DNA from: Hyphomicrobiales bacterium
GTDB taxonomy: Bacteria; Pseudomonadota; Alphaproteobacteria; Rhizobiales; Rhizobiaceae
Length of the DNA: 64,000 nt
Direction: 5' to 3'
Assembly (NCBI GenBank): GCA_900472785.1
Contig: UCJH01000013.1
Location: forward strand, 90,845 to 154,844
Shown: positions 31,333 through 39,732 of the stretch, piece after piece
How the letters are laid out: the number at the start of each line of letters is the position of its first letter
Position numbering within the stretch: position 1 is the stretch's first letter
The notes under the pieces: model-generated
What the model was told of the DNA's origin: nothing
The model's database searches: none
The model's input: the letters and a program-made list of their open reading frames with translations, nothing else
Position numbers and translations under genes: made by a program

Positions 31333-33153
31333 ATGTCCGCTGATTCCCGCATCGCCGCGATCACCGCCCGCATCGTTGAACGCTCCAAGCCCTATCGCGA
31401 ACCCTATCTGGCACGCGTCCGCGCCGCCGCGTCCAAGAACGTCACCCGCTCCGTGCTCGGCTGCGGCAACCTCGCCCACGGCTTTGCGGTCTGTTCCCCC
31501 TCGGAGAAAACAGCCCTTTCGGGCGACCAGGTGCCAAATCTCGGAATCATCACCTCCTACAACGACATGCTCTCGGCGCATCAGCCGTTCGAAACCTATC
31601 CGGCACTGATCCGTCAGGCAGCCCATGAAGCAGGCGGCGTGGCGCAGGTGGCCGGCGGCGTTCCGGCCATGTGCGATGGCGTGACGCAGGGCCAGCCGGG
31701 CATGGAGCTGTCACTGTTCTCCCGCGACCTGATCGCCATGGCGGCCGGCGTCGGCCTGTCGCACAACATGTTCGACACCACCGTCTATCTCGGCGTCTGC
31801 GACAAGATCGTGCCCGGCCTGATGATCGCCGCCATGACCTTCGGCCATCTGCCGGCCGTCTTCATTCCGGCCGGCCCGATGACATCAGGCCTGCCGAACG
31901 ACGAGAAATCCCGCGTGCGCCAGCTCTTTGCCGAAGGCAAGGTCGGCCGAGACGAGCTGCTCGAGGCGGAATCGAAGTCCTATCATGGCCCGGGAACCTG
32001 CACCTTCTACGGCACGGCGAACTCAAACCAGATGCTGATGGAGATCATGGGCTTCCACCTGCCCGGAGCCTCCTTCATCAATCCGGGCACGCCGCTGCGT
32101 GACGCGCTGACCAGGGAAGCGACCAAGCGGGCGCTGGCGATCACCGCGCTCGGCAACGAATTTACGCCCGCCGGGGAAATGATCGATGAGCGTTCGATCG
32201 TCAACGGCGTCGTCGGCCTGCATGCCACCGGCGGCTCGACCAACCACACCATGCATCTTGTCGCCATGGCCCGCTCGGCCGGCATCGCGCTGACCTGGCA
32301 GGATATCTCGGAACTTTCCGATGTCATCCCGCTTCTGGCACGCGTCTATCCGAACGGTCTTGCAGACGTGAACCATTTTCATGCAGCCGGCGGCATGGGC
32401 TACCTGATCAGCCAGCTCCTGAAACATGGCCTGCTGCATGACGATGTGCGTACGGTTTTCGGCCAAGGCCTTTCGTCCTATGCGATCGATGTCAAGCTCG
32501 GCGAAAACGGTGCTGTCGCCCGCGAGCCGTCACCGGAGCACAGCCACGATCCAAAGGTGCTTTCGACAGTCGAACATCCCTTCCAGCATTCCGGCGGCCT
32601 GAAGATGCTCACAGGCAATCTCGGAAAGGCCGTCATCAAGATTTCGGCCGTCAAGCCGGAGCGGCATATCATCGAGGCGCCGGCCAAGATTTTCCACGAC
32701 CAGTCGGAAATGCAGGCGGCGTTTAAGGAGGGAAAGCTTGAGGGCGATTTTGTCGCGGTGGTTCGTTTCCAGGGACCGAAGGCCAACGGCATGCCGGAAC
32801 TGCACAAGCTGACGACGGTGCTCGGCATCCTGCAGGATCGCGGCCAGACGGTTGCGTTGATCACCGACGGCCGCATGTCCGGTGCTTCGGGCAAGGTGCC
32901 GTCGGCGATCCATATGACACCGGAAGCCATGGATGGCGGACCGATCGCCAAAATCCGCGAAGGCGATATCATCCGGCTGGACGCAACGACCGGCACGATC
33001 CAGGTCATCGTCGATGCCGCGGAATTTGCGGCCCGCGCACCGGCGGAAGCCGATCTTTCCGGAAACGAATTCGGCATGGGTCGCGAAATGTTCGCTCCGT
33101 TCCGGGCAGCTGTTGGTGCTGCCGATCAGGGCGCAAGCGTGTTTTTTCACTGA
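31333..33153 (+). CDS. edd: Phosphogluconate dehydratase
   Basis: A 606-residue IlvD/Edd-family iron-sulfur dehydratase making 2-keto-3-deoxy-6-phosphogluconate from 6-phosphogluconate. The conserved cysteines are seen in [24 protein letters not shown] and [15 protein letters not shown], which together ligate the cluster. [21 protein letters not shown] near the C-terminus is the family signature. The aldolase eda is not in the window. It closes the zwf-pgl-edd operon. A weak inverted repeat (TAAATCCG, CGGATTTA at 33173-33194) follows, without a clear T run. Confidence 0.97.
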   Translation: MSADSRIAAITARIVERSKPYREPYLARVRAAASKNVTRSVLGCGNLAHGFAVCSPSEKTALSGDQVPNLGIITSYNDMLSAHQPFETYPALIRQAAHEAGGVAQVAGGVPAMCDGVTQGQPGMELSLFSRDLIAMAAGVGLSHNMFDTTVYLGVCDKIVPGLMIAAMTFGHLPAVFIPAGPMTSGLPNDEKSRVRQLFAEGKVGRDELLEAESKSYHGPGTCTFYGTANSNQMLMEIMGFHLPGASFINPGTPLRDALTREATKRALAITALGNEFTPAGEMIDERSIVNGVVGLHATGGSTNHTMHLVAMARSAGIALTWQDISELSDVIPLLARVYPNGLADVNHFHAAGGMGYLISQLLKHGLLHDDVRTVFGQGLSSYAIDVKLGENGAVAREPSPEHSHDPKVLSTVEHPFQHSGGLKMLTGNLGKAVIKISAVKPERHIIEAPAKIFHDQSEMQAAFKEGKLEGDFVAVVRFQGPKANGMPELHKLTTVLGILQDRGQTVALITDGRMSGASGKVPSAIHMTPEAMDGGPIAKIREGDIIRLDATTGTIQVIVDAAEFAARAPAEADLSGNEFGMGREMFAPFRAAVGAADQGASVFFH

Positions 33154-33191
33154 AAAACGGCCGCATTGACGCTAAATCCGAAGTGTCGGAT

Positions 33192-33860
33192 TTACAGAAA
33201 GTGCTTGATCAGCGGCGTAGGGTCCGCCGCTGGATTACGCCAGTCCGCACGAGCAGGATGTGTGGCAGATATCACAGTGAGGTTATCATCTGTGGAATAG
33301 GCGCTGGTTGTCCAACCACGCCGATTTTTTTCAACAAAACTACCTACCGGCTTATGTGCATTCAGCTTTGAACAAACCCAAGATCCCGCGGTTTTGCCTA
33401 AACACAGCACCACTTTTATACCGAGCGTTTCAATTACCGCCTGATGCACCGGCCAACATAAATTCAGCAAACGGCCTTTCTGGACCTTTAAGGAAACTTC
33501 GTTTCGTGTTCTTACAAAAACGACGTTGCTTGCGGGCGTAAGCTGAGCATCATAATTCAAACTTCGCAAAAGGTGCAGTATCTGTGGCTGTATCCCATGC
33601 GTACCGGGTTTTCTACCCTCCCAGCGTTCATCAGCGTATTCGGACCAATGCGCATCTCGTTTTGAATATCCAGCCAAGTGGAGGGCAACAGTGTTTTGTC
33701 GCTGCGCCTCCGGGTCACCGCCGGGATTTAGCCCAAGAATATAGAGACGTTTGGAACCTGAAAACGCCTCTTTACCTGAATAGAATACGGAGCCAGAACT
33801 ATGGAGAATGTCGGGCGGAAGCTGCGCAAGAGCTTTTTCAATCGCGTGATCTATGGTCAT
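33192..33860 (-). CDS. Uracil-DNA glycosylase superfamily-like protein
   Basis: A 222-residue protein. The segment RLYILGLNPGGDPEAQ (motif GLNPGG, residues 43-48) resembles motif 1 of UDG-superfamily enzymes, especially the Mug/TDG GINPG form. HPARADW (201-207) in a hydrophobic strand context (LTVISATHPAR) resembles the second catalytic loop. The middle ILHLLRSLNY...SNVVFVRTRNE fits the alpha/beta fold. The canonical water-activating residue is not certain. The gene is visibly AT-richer than both neighbours and lies between edd and a PilZ-like gene, suggesting acquisition by transfer. The ATG at 33860 has a modest GGATAAG upstream. Activity on uracil or another base is not established. Confidence 0.6.
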   Translation of the reverse strand: MTIDHAIEKALAQLPPDILHSSGSVFYSGKEAFSGSKRLYILGLNPGGDPEAQRQNTVALHLAGYSKRDAHWSEYADERWEGRKPGTHGIQPQILHLLRSLNYDAQLTPASNVVFVRTRNEVSLKVQKGRLLNLCWPVHQAVIETLGIKVVLCLGKTAGSWVCSKLNAHKPVGSFVEKNRRGWTTSAYSTDDNLTVISATHPARADWRNPAADPTPLIKHFL

Positions 33861-33966
33861 CTTATCCAGATATTTGTTTCAGCCCTTATACGTGAGCCGT
33901 GGATAACGGCACCAACGTAGTCTCAATGAAAACAACAGTACAGCGCATCAAGATCACAGGGAGCGT

Positions 33967-34320
33967 TCAGCCATAAATATCCAGCGTCAGGTTGCGATGC
34001 TTCGGGTGGGTGCTGTAGACGAAGATGCGCTTCAGGTCGCGCTCGGCCATCAAGCGCAGGAACCGTGCCTCGACGACATTGTTGATGTGCACGCGCTTGA
34101 CCACGCAGCCGATCATGCCGATCCGGGCGCTGGGGACATCGAGGTAGAAGTTCGGCGGCAGCCGGAACTGGGTCGATATGCCCAGGACAACACTGCTCCT
34201 GGAAATCTGCAGGATTTCGCATCGGCGGGAACTGAGGTTCTGCATGCCGTTTTCGGTATATTCGATACGGGCGTCGTTGCGGGTTTCCTCCATCGGAAAA
34301 TTGACTTCCCGATCGTACAT
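33967..34320 (-). CDS. PilZ-like domain protein
   Basis: A 117-residue soluble protein. An RNDARIEY segment near residue 14 could be a degenerate RxxxR c-di-GMP motif. The strands CEILQISRSSVVLGIS, FYLDV, IGMIGCVVKRVH and VEARFL follow the order of a PilZ beta barrel, but the usual (D/N)xSxxG is replaced by QISRSSVVLG, so nucleotide binding is doubtful. The ATG at 34320 is preferred because GGGAGGA lies 8 bases upstream; the frame is open to 34377. It is isolated between the UDG-like gene and the agl operon terminator. Confidence 0.5.
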   Translation of the reverse strand: MYDREVNFPMEETRNDARIEYTENGMQNLSSRRCEILQISRSSVVLGISTQFRLPPNFYLDVPSARIGMIGCVVKRVHINNVVEARFLRLMAERDLKRIFVYSTHPKHRNLTLDIYG

Positions 34321-34458
34321 GAAGGATTCCTCCCGACTGAGATATGTCGGACGATCACCTGCTGTCTGGCTCCCCATGGCCTTGCCACCCTGTTTACCCG
34401 CGTATACCCGACGCTAGCAAAAGAGACTTAAAACTCGGTGATCACCGCCGCATTTCCA

Positions 34459-34503
34459 TAAAAAAATCGTCGGGTCACGCCTGCGCGAAAACACCGACGA
34501 TTT
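34459..34503 (-). terminator. Rho-independent terminator of the agl operon
   Basis: On the minus strand AAATCGTCGG and CCGACGATTT (34494-34503 and 34464-34473) form a 10-bp stem, followed by a run of T (A run at 34460-34466). The loop is about 20 bases and can pair further. It lies 15 bp beyond the aglK stop codon. Confidence 0.8.
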
Positions 34504-34517
34504 GAGATTGCAAGCGC

Positions 34518-35606
34518 TCAGGACCGGTAGCTGCGGCCTTCGGAATTGAACATGTGCAGCTTGGCCTTGTCGCCGGTAAAACGTACCTTCTGGCCACGCT
34601 TGATATCGAGAATGCCTGGCAGCTTGGCGATGATTGGCTGGCCGTCGACCAGCCCCTCGATGTAGAGAAGCGTCACCTCGCCCAGCGCTTCGACGATGGC
34701 AACCGTTCCCTCGAACAGGAAGTTTTCGTCGGTTGCGATCTGCAGGTCTTCCGGCCGGATGCCGAAGCTCGCGGCCTTGCCGTTTTCGGAGGCGGGCGTC
34801 GGGATATCCAGCGTCACGGATTTTCCGCCTGTCAGGGTCACCGTCGTCTGCGGGCCTGCAGCCGTGATCTTCGCCGGGATGACGTTCATGGCCGGCGAGC
34901 CGATGAACTGCGCGACGAACAGGTTTGCCGGACGCTCATAGAGTTCGAGCGGCGGTCCGACCTGCTCGATATGCCCACCGGAAAGCACGACGATCCGGTC
35001 GGCGAGCGTCATCGCCTCGACCTGGTCATGCGTGACATAGATCATCGTCGTGTCCGGCATGGACTCGCTGAGCTTGGCGATCTCGATACGGGTCGCGACA
35101 CGGAGCGCCGCGTCGAGGTTTGACAGCGGCTCGTCGAAGAGGAAGACCTTCGGATCGCGGCAGATGGCCCGGCCGATGGCAACGCGCTGGCGCTGGCCCC
35201 CGGACAACGCTTTCGGCAACCGGTCGAGATACTTGGTCAACTGCAGGATGTCGGCGGCCGAGCGGACGCGGCGGTCGATCTCTTCCTTGCTTTCCTTGGC
35301 GATCCGCATGCCGAAGGCCATGTTGTCATAGACGGTCATATGCGGGTAGAGCGCATAGGACTGGAACACCATGGCGATGCCGCGCTGCGAAGGCGGCACG
35401 TCGTTGACAAGGCGCTCGGCGATGTACATCTCGCCGCCGGAAATTTCCTCAAGGCCGGCAATCATGCGCAGCAGCGTCGACTTTCCGCAGCCCGACGGGC
35501 CGACGAACACGACGAACTCGCCTTGCTTGATATCAAGATCGATGCCGTGAATGACATCCACCGCGCCATAGGACTTGCGGATATTCTTCAGTTGCAGGCC
35601 TGCCAT
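34518..35606 (-). CDS. aglK: Alpha-glucoside ABC transporter ATP-binding protein AglK
   Basis: A 362-residue ATPase of the MalK/UgpC type. Walker A GPSGCGKST, signature LSGGQRQRVAIGRA, Walker B VFLFDEPLSNLD and the switch motif YVTHDQVEAMT are all present, with a C-terminal TOBE regulatory domain (about 240-360). The ATG at 35606 has GGGGAGG at ideal spacing; the open frame upstream to 35816 is not protein-like. It is last in the order aglE-F-G-A-K and energises the AglFG channel. It starts 60 bp after the alpha-glucosidase stop codon. Confidence 0.93.
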   Translation of the reverse strand: MAGLQLKNIRKSYGAVDVIHGIDLDIKQGEFVVFVGPSGCGKSTLLRMIAGLEEISGGEMYIAERLVNDVPPSQRGIAMVFQSYALYPHMTVYDNMAFGMRIAKESKEEIDRRVRSAADILQLTKYLDRLPKALSGGQRQRVAIGRAICRDPKVFLFDEPLSNLDAALRVATRIEIAKLSESMPDTTMIYVTHDQVEAMTLADRIVVLSGGHIEQVGPPLELYERPANLFVAQFIGSPAMNVIPAKITAAGPQTTVTLTGGKSVTLDIPTPASENGKAASFGIRPEDLQIATDENFLFEGTVAIVEALGEVTLLYIEGLVDGQPIIAKLPGILDIKRGQKVRFTGDKAKLHMFNSEGRSYRS

Positions 35607-35665
35607 GTCATCCTCCCCATTCATTCCGTTGTTCTTGCCCGTACTTCCCGATCGGGAAGCCGCGC

Positions 35666-37318
35666 TTATGTCAGTCGTGCGAAAAAGCCGCTCCAGGCCG
35701 GCAGCGCAATGGCGTCGGGACCAAGGCTCGATGCAAACCCATGACCGCCCAGGATCTCCAGTCGTTCCAGCGGCTTTTCCGCCGTGACGGCTGCATCGCT
35801 CATATTGTAGAGGCACAGGATCTGCTCGTTGCCGTGGGTGCGCACGAAGCCGAGCAGCGGCGCTTCATAGGCCCTGAACTCGATCTCGCCCTTGGCGAAA
35901 GCCGGATGCTGCCGGCGGAATGCCAGAAAGCGCCGGTAGTGATGCAGAACAGAGGCCGTATCCGCCTCCTGCACGGAGACAGCCTTGACCAGATGCTCCC
36001 TCGCCACCGGCAGCCATGTCCTGCCGTCACCGAAACCACCATTGGCGGCCTTGTCGTCCCAGACCATCGGCGTGCGGCAGCCGTCGCGGCCCTTGAAATC
36101 CGGCCAGAACTGGATGCCGTAGGGGTCCTGCAGATCCTCGAACGCGAGATCGGCTTCGGTCAGCCCCAGTTCCTCTCCCTGATAGATGCAGACGGAACCG
36201 CGCACCGTCATCAACAGGCTGGCGAGAAACTTCGCATGCGCATCGGCATCGACAATCCCCTGCCCCCACCGGCTGACATGGCGCACGACGTCATGGTTGG
36301 AAAAGGCCCAGCAGGCCCAGCCTTCCGGTGCGGCCCGTTCGAAATCATGCTGGACTTCGGCGACCCGCGCCGGCGTCAAGGGATCGGGCGCCAGGAACTC
36401 GAAGGCGTAGCACATATGCATCTTGTCGCCGCCGGATGTGTATTGCCCGGCGATCTCCAGGCCGATCTGGCTGTCGCCGACCTCGCCGACGGCAGCGATT
36501 GCCGGAAACTCGTCCATCACCGCGCGAAAGCGCTTTAGGAATTCGAGGTTTTCCGGGCGGTTCTTGTCGTAGAGATGTTCCTGGTAATTATAGGGATTCA
36601 CGGCCGGCGCCGTATTGGCGTTGCGTCGCTCCGGCGCCAGTGCCGGATTGTCGCGCAGGTCCTTGTCGTGGAAGTAGAAGTTGATGGTGTCCAGACGGAA
36701 GCCGTCGACGCCGCGTTGCAGCCAGAACCGTTCGACGGCCAGCAGCGCATCCTGAACCTCCGGATTGTGCAGGTTGAGGTCCGGCTGCGATGTCAGGAAG
36801 TTGTGCATGTAATATTGCAGCCGGGTCGGATCCCACTGCCAGGCGGAGCCACCGAAGATCGACAGCCAGTTGTTCGGTGGCGTGCCGTCCGGCTTCGAAT
36901 CCGACCAGACATACCAGTCCGACTTCGGATTGAACCGGCTGGAGCGGCTTTCCTTGAACCAGGGATGCTGGTCGGACGTGTGAGACAGCACCAGATCAAT
37001 CATCACGCGGATGCCAAGGCGATGCGCCTCGGCAATCATCACGTCGAAATCCGCGATATCCCCGAACAGGGCGTCAACGCCCTGATAATCGGAGACATCG
37101 TAGCCGAAGTCCTTCATCGGCGAGGTGAAGAAAGGCGAGATCCAGATCGCATCGACGCCAAGCGAGGCAATGTAAGGCAGACGCGTGGTGATCCCCTTCA
37201 GATCGCCGACGCCATCGCCGTTGGTGTCCTGGTAGGAGCGCGGATAGATCTGGTAGATCACCGCGCCCCGCCACCAGTCCCGGTCGGCCTTAAGGATGGA
37301 AGCCTCAGTCGAAGTCAT
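35666..37318 (-). CDS. aglA: Alpha-glucosidase AglA (GH13)
   Basis: A 550-residue cytoplasmic glycoside hydrolase family 13 enzyme (oligo-1,6-glucosidase/trehalose synthase-like subfamily). The N-terminus reads WWRGAVIYQIYPRSYQDTNGDG. Region I is VMIDLVLSHTSDQH, the nucleophile Asp is in GFRLDTINFY, the acid/base Glu in AVGEVGD, and the third acidic residue in FSNHDVVRH. It hydrolyses imported sucrose, maltose, trehalose or related alpha-glucosides. No signal peptide is present. The ATG at 37318 is chosen because it gives the usual family length and N-terminus. It follows the aglG stop by about 48 bp. Confidence 0.93.
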   Translation of the reverse strand: MTSTEASILKADRDWWRGAVIYQIYPRSYQDTNGDGVGDLKGITTRLPYIASLGVDAIWISPFFTSPMKDFGYDVSDYQGVDALFGDIADFDVMIAEAHRLGIRVMIDLVLSHTSDQHPWFKESRSSRFNPKSDWYVWSDSKPDGTPPNNWLSIFGGSAWQWDPTRLQYYMHNFLTSQPDLNLHNPEVQDALLAVERFWLQRGVDGFRLDTINFYFHDKDLRDNPALAPERRNANTAPAVNPYNYQEHLYDKNRPENLEFLKRFRAVMDEFPAIAAVGEVGDSQIGLEIAGQYTSGGDKMHMCYAFEFLAPDPLTPARVAEVQHDFERAAPEGWACWAFSNHDVVRHVSRWGQGIVDADAHAKFLASLLMTVRGSVCIYQGEELGLTEADLAFEDLQDPYGIQFWPDFKGRDGCRTPMVWDDKAANGGFGDGRTWLPVAREHLVKAVSVQEADTASVLHHYRRFLAFRRQHPAFAKGEIEFRAYEAPLLGFVRTHGNEQILCLYNMSDAAVTAEKPLERLEILGGHGFASSLGPDAIALPAWSGFFARLT

Positions 37319-37366
37319 TGCAGTATCCCGTATATTCATTTCAAAAGCACGTTGGGCCACCCTAGC

Positions 37367-38506
37367 CTACTTGACCGAGCCAGCCAGCAGGCCGCGGACG
37401 AGGAAGCGCTGAAGGCTGAAGAAGACGATCAGCGGCACGATGATGGTGACGAAGGCCGATGCTGTCAGGATTTCCCAGTTGCCGCCGCGCGAGCCGAGCA
37501 GGTTGACGAGGCGTCCGGTCAGCACCAGTTCGTCATTGCCGGCACCGAGGAAAACCATGGCGACGAGCAGGTCGTTCCAGGTCCAGAGGAACTGGAAGAT
37601 GGCGAAGGAGGCGAGCGCCGGGAATGACAGCGGCAGGATGATTTTGACGAAGATGTCGAAATCGCTGGCGCCGTCGACACGGGCGGATTCCATGATTTCG
37701 CGCGGAAGGCCGACCATGTAGTTGCGCAGCAGATAGATCGCCAGCGGCAGGCCGAAGCCCATATGTGCCAGCCAGATGCCCACATAGGTCTTGGCCGGCA
37801 CGCCAAGGAAAAGGCCGACGCCGTTATAGAGCTTGAGCAGCGGAATCAGCGACATCTGTAGCGGCACGACCAGAAGCCCCACCACCACGGCGACCAGAAT
37901 GGCACGGCCGGGAAATTTCATCCAGGCGAGCGCGTAGGCAGCAAAGGCGGCAACGAGGATCGGGATGATCGTCGAGGGGATGGCCACCGTCAGAGAGTTG
38001 ATGAACGAGGCCCCAATGCCGGCGGCATTGAAGACCTCGCGGTAGTTGTCGAAGGTGAAACGGGACGGCACTGTCGCCTGGTAGAAGATGCGCTGGCCGC
38101 GCGTGCCTTCCATCGCCTTGTCGGATACGATCTCGAAGGAACCGTCGGCCTGGACCGTCAGCTTTTCGCCGCCGTTGAGTTCCGCCGTCTGGCCGGGTTC
38201 GAAATCGCCGGGCTTGAGGCTGGAGGAGCCGAAGGCCGCGACTTCGCCGGCACCGCCTTCAAGCACGTTGCCGGAAATGACGAACTTGCCATCCTTCTCG
38301 ACCTGCTTGTCCGGGCCCGGCGCGCGGAACACGACGTTCTGCGTCGAGGCGGACAAGGACGTCCACCAGCCGGAAACCGCGAGCTGGTCCTTGTCGCGCA
38401 GGGAGGAGATGAGAAGCCCGGCCGTCGGCAAGGTCCAGAGGATGACGAGAAGGGCGACGGAGAGATGGACGACCCAGGCAAGGGGTGAGCGGGAAGCGGC
38501 GATCAT
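37367..38506 (-). CDS. aglG: Alpha-glucoside ABC transporter permease AglG
   Basis: A 379-residue MalG-type permease. After the first membrane segment (about 13-33) there is a periplasmic insertion of more than 100 residues (about 36-155, Gly/Glu-rich, including DGSFEIVSDKAMEGTRGQRIFYQATVPSRFTFDNYREVF). Five further membrane segments follow. The EAA loop lies in MESARVDGASDFDIFVKIILPLSFPA. The start ATG lies 1 bp after the aglF stop codon with GGAGGG overlapping the end of aglF, so translation is coupled. It pairs with AglF. Confidence 0.92.
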   Translation of the reverse strand: MIAASRSPLAWVVHLSVALLVILWTLPTAGLLISSLRDKDQLAVSGWWTSLSASTQNVVFRAPGPDKQVEKDGKFVISGNVLEGGAGEVAAFGSSSLKPGDFEPGQTAELNGGEKLTVQADGSFEIVSDKAMEGTRGQRIFYQATVPSRFTFDNYREVFNAAGIGASFINSLTVAIPSTIIPILVAAFAAYALAWMKFPGRAILVAVVVGLLVVPLQMSLIPLLKLYNGVGLFLGVPAKTYVGIWLAHMGFGLPLAIYLLRNYMVGLPREIMESARVDGASDFDIFVKIILPLSFPALASFAIFQFLWTWNDLLVAMVFLGAGNDELVLTGRLVNLLGSRGGNWEILTASAFVTIIVPLIVFFSLQRFLVRGLLAGSVK

Positions 38507-38507
38507 C

Positions 38508-39518
38508 TCAATGGCCCTCCATTTCCTTGGTTGCGTTGCGGATGTTCCAGACCATGATCGGGATGACCAGGACCATGATGACCAGCGCGATGGCCGCGCC
38601 GCGGCCGAAATCGCCTCCGCCGCGGAACATCCAGTCGAACATCAGGTTGGCAAGCACCTGGCTTTGCCACTGCCCGTTGGTCATGGCGAGCACGATGTCG
38701 AAGACCTTGAGCACCGTGATGGTGATGGTTGTCCAGACGACGGCGATCGTCCCCCAGATCTGCGGGATCATGATCTTGAAGAAAATCTGCAGCCCGTTCG
38801 CGCCATCGATGACGGCCGCCTCCACCGTCTCTTCCGGAATGCCGCGCAGGGCGGCCGACAGGATGACCATGGCGAAACCGGTCTGGATCCAGATCAGGAT
38901 GACCATCAGAAAGAAATTGTTCCAGAACGGCAGCGTAACCCAAGCCTCCGGCGACCCGCCGAAATAGACGACGAGCGCGTTCAAAAGGCCGATCTGTTCG
39001 GTGCCTTCCGGGCGATAGTCGTAGATGAATTTCCAGATCACCGAAGCGCCGACGAAGGAAATTGCCATCGGCATGAAGATCAGGGTTTTGGCGATATTAC
39101 CCCACCAGATGCGGTCGGTGAGCGCTGCGATGATCAGCCCGAAGAACGTGGCGAGCGCCGGCACGACGAGCAGCCAGAGGAAATTGTTGAAGATAGACTG
39201 CCGGAATTCGCCGTCGTTGAACATCCAGACGAAGTTGCGAAGGCCGACGAATTCGATGCCGCTCTTGTCGTGGAAGGCCAGCCGGACGGATTCGATCACC
39301 GGATAGACAAGGTAAACTGCAAGCGTGATCAGGGCCGGGCCGAGAAACAGCCAGGGGCGGATCGAATTGGTGATGCGCAGGTTTCGCGAGGCCTGCGGGC
39401 CGCTCAGCCCCTTGGACGGAAAAATCTTGTCGAGGATAAAGTTCGTTCCGAAGAAATAGACGACGCAGGCAAGGACCCCGGCGATCATCGTCAGAATGGC
39501 AAAAAACAACTGCTGCAT
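38508..39518 (-). CDS. aglF: Alpha-glucoside ABC transporter permease AglF
   Basis: A 336-residue MalF-type permease. An N-terminal membrane segment (about 3-23) and a short cytoplasmic stretch precede the core six segments. The EAA loop is VEAAVIDGANGLQIFFKIMIPQIW. The frame is open as far as 39800, overlapping aglE, but the ATG at 39518 has GGGGAGGAAC upstream and the extension is Arg-rich and implausible. It lies 214 bp after aglE, a gap holding a stable hairpin, and is coupled to aglG. Confidence 0.92.
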   Translation of the reverse strand: MQQLFFAILTMIAGVLACVVYFFGTNFILDKIFPSKGLSGPQASRNLRITNSIRPWLFLGPALITLAVYLVYPVIESVRLAFHDKSGIEFVGLRNFVWMFNDGEFRQSIFNNFLWLLVVPALATFFGLIIAALTDRIWWGNIAKTLIFMPMAISFVGASVIWKFIYDYRPEGTEQIGLLNALVVYFGGSPEAWVTLPFWNNFFLMVILIWIQTGFAMVILSAALRGIPEETVEAAVIDGANGLQIFFKIMIPQIWGTIAVVWTTITITVLKVFDIVLAMTNGQWQSQVLANLMFDWMFRGGGDFGRGAAIALVIMVLVIPIMVWNIRNATKEMEGH

Positions 39519-39677
39519 GGCACGTTCCTCCCCAGGAATGCGCGGACTTGCACCGCCCTTGCGCGTTGCCGGACGTTGAACCGCCCTTCGGATGCGCGCT
39601 ACCCTTCGACATGCCGGTAGAACGCGCGCCTGTTGCGCCAGCGGCAGGTCATCTCCACGTCTTCTTTTGATTTGGCC

Positions 39678-39712
39678 GCCCCCGAACCCGAAAATTCGGG
39701 GGCGCTTTTTTT
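39678..39712. terminator. Stable hairpin in the aglE-aglF gap
   Basis: GCCCCCGAA (39678-39686) and TTCGGGGGC (39695-39703) form a perfect 9-bp GC-rich stem with an 8-base loop. The T run (39706-39712) is on the plus strand, so on the minus-strand agl mRNA the stem is preceded by A residues and lacks a terminator tail. It may protect the aglE message 3' end, as REP-type hairpins do between malE and malF, or terminate plus-strand antisense transcription. Confidence 0.6.
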
Positions 39713-39732
39713 GATCGAACGATGATCGCCGC

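Noticed and set aside
33173-33194. Inverted repeat TAAATCCG/CGGATTTA after edd as a terminator
   Set aside because: The 8-bp stem is weak, overlaps the stop codon of the UDG-like gene, and no T run follows on either strand.
33183-33895. Several plus-strand open frames in the AT-rich patch
   Set aside because: They are antisense to the 222-residue UDG-like frame, which alone has coherent motifs and a full-length open frame.
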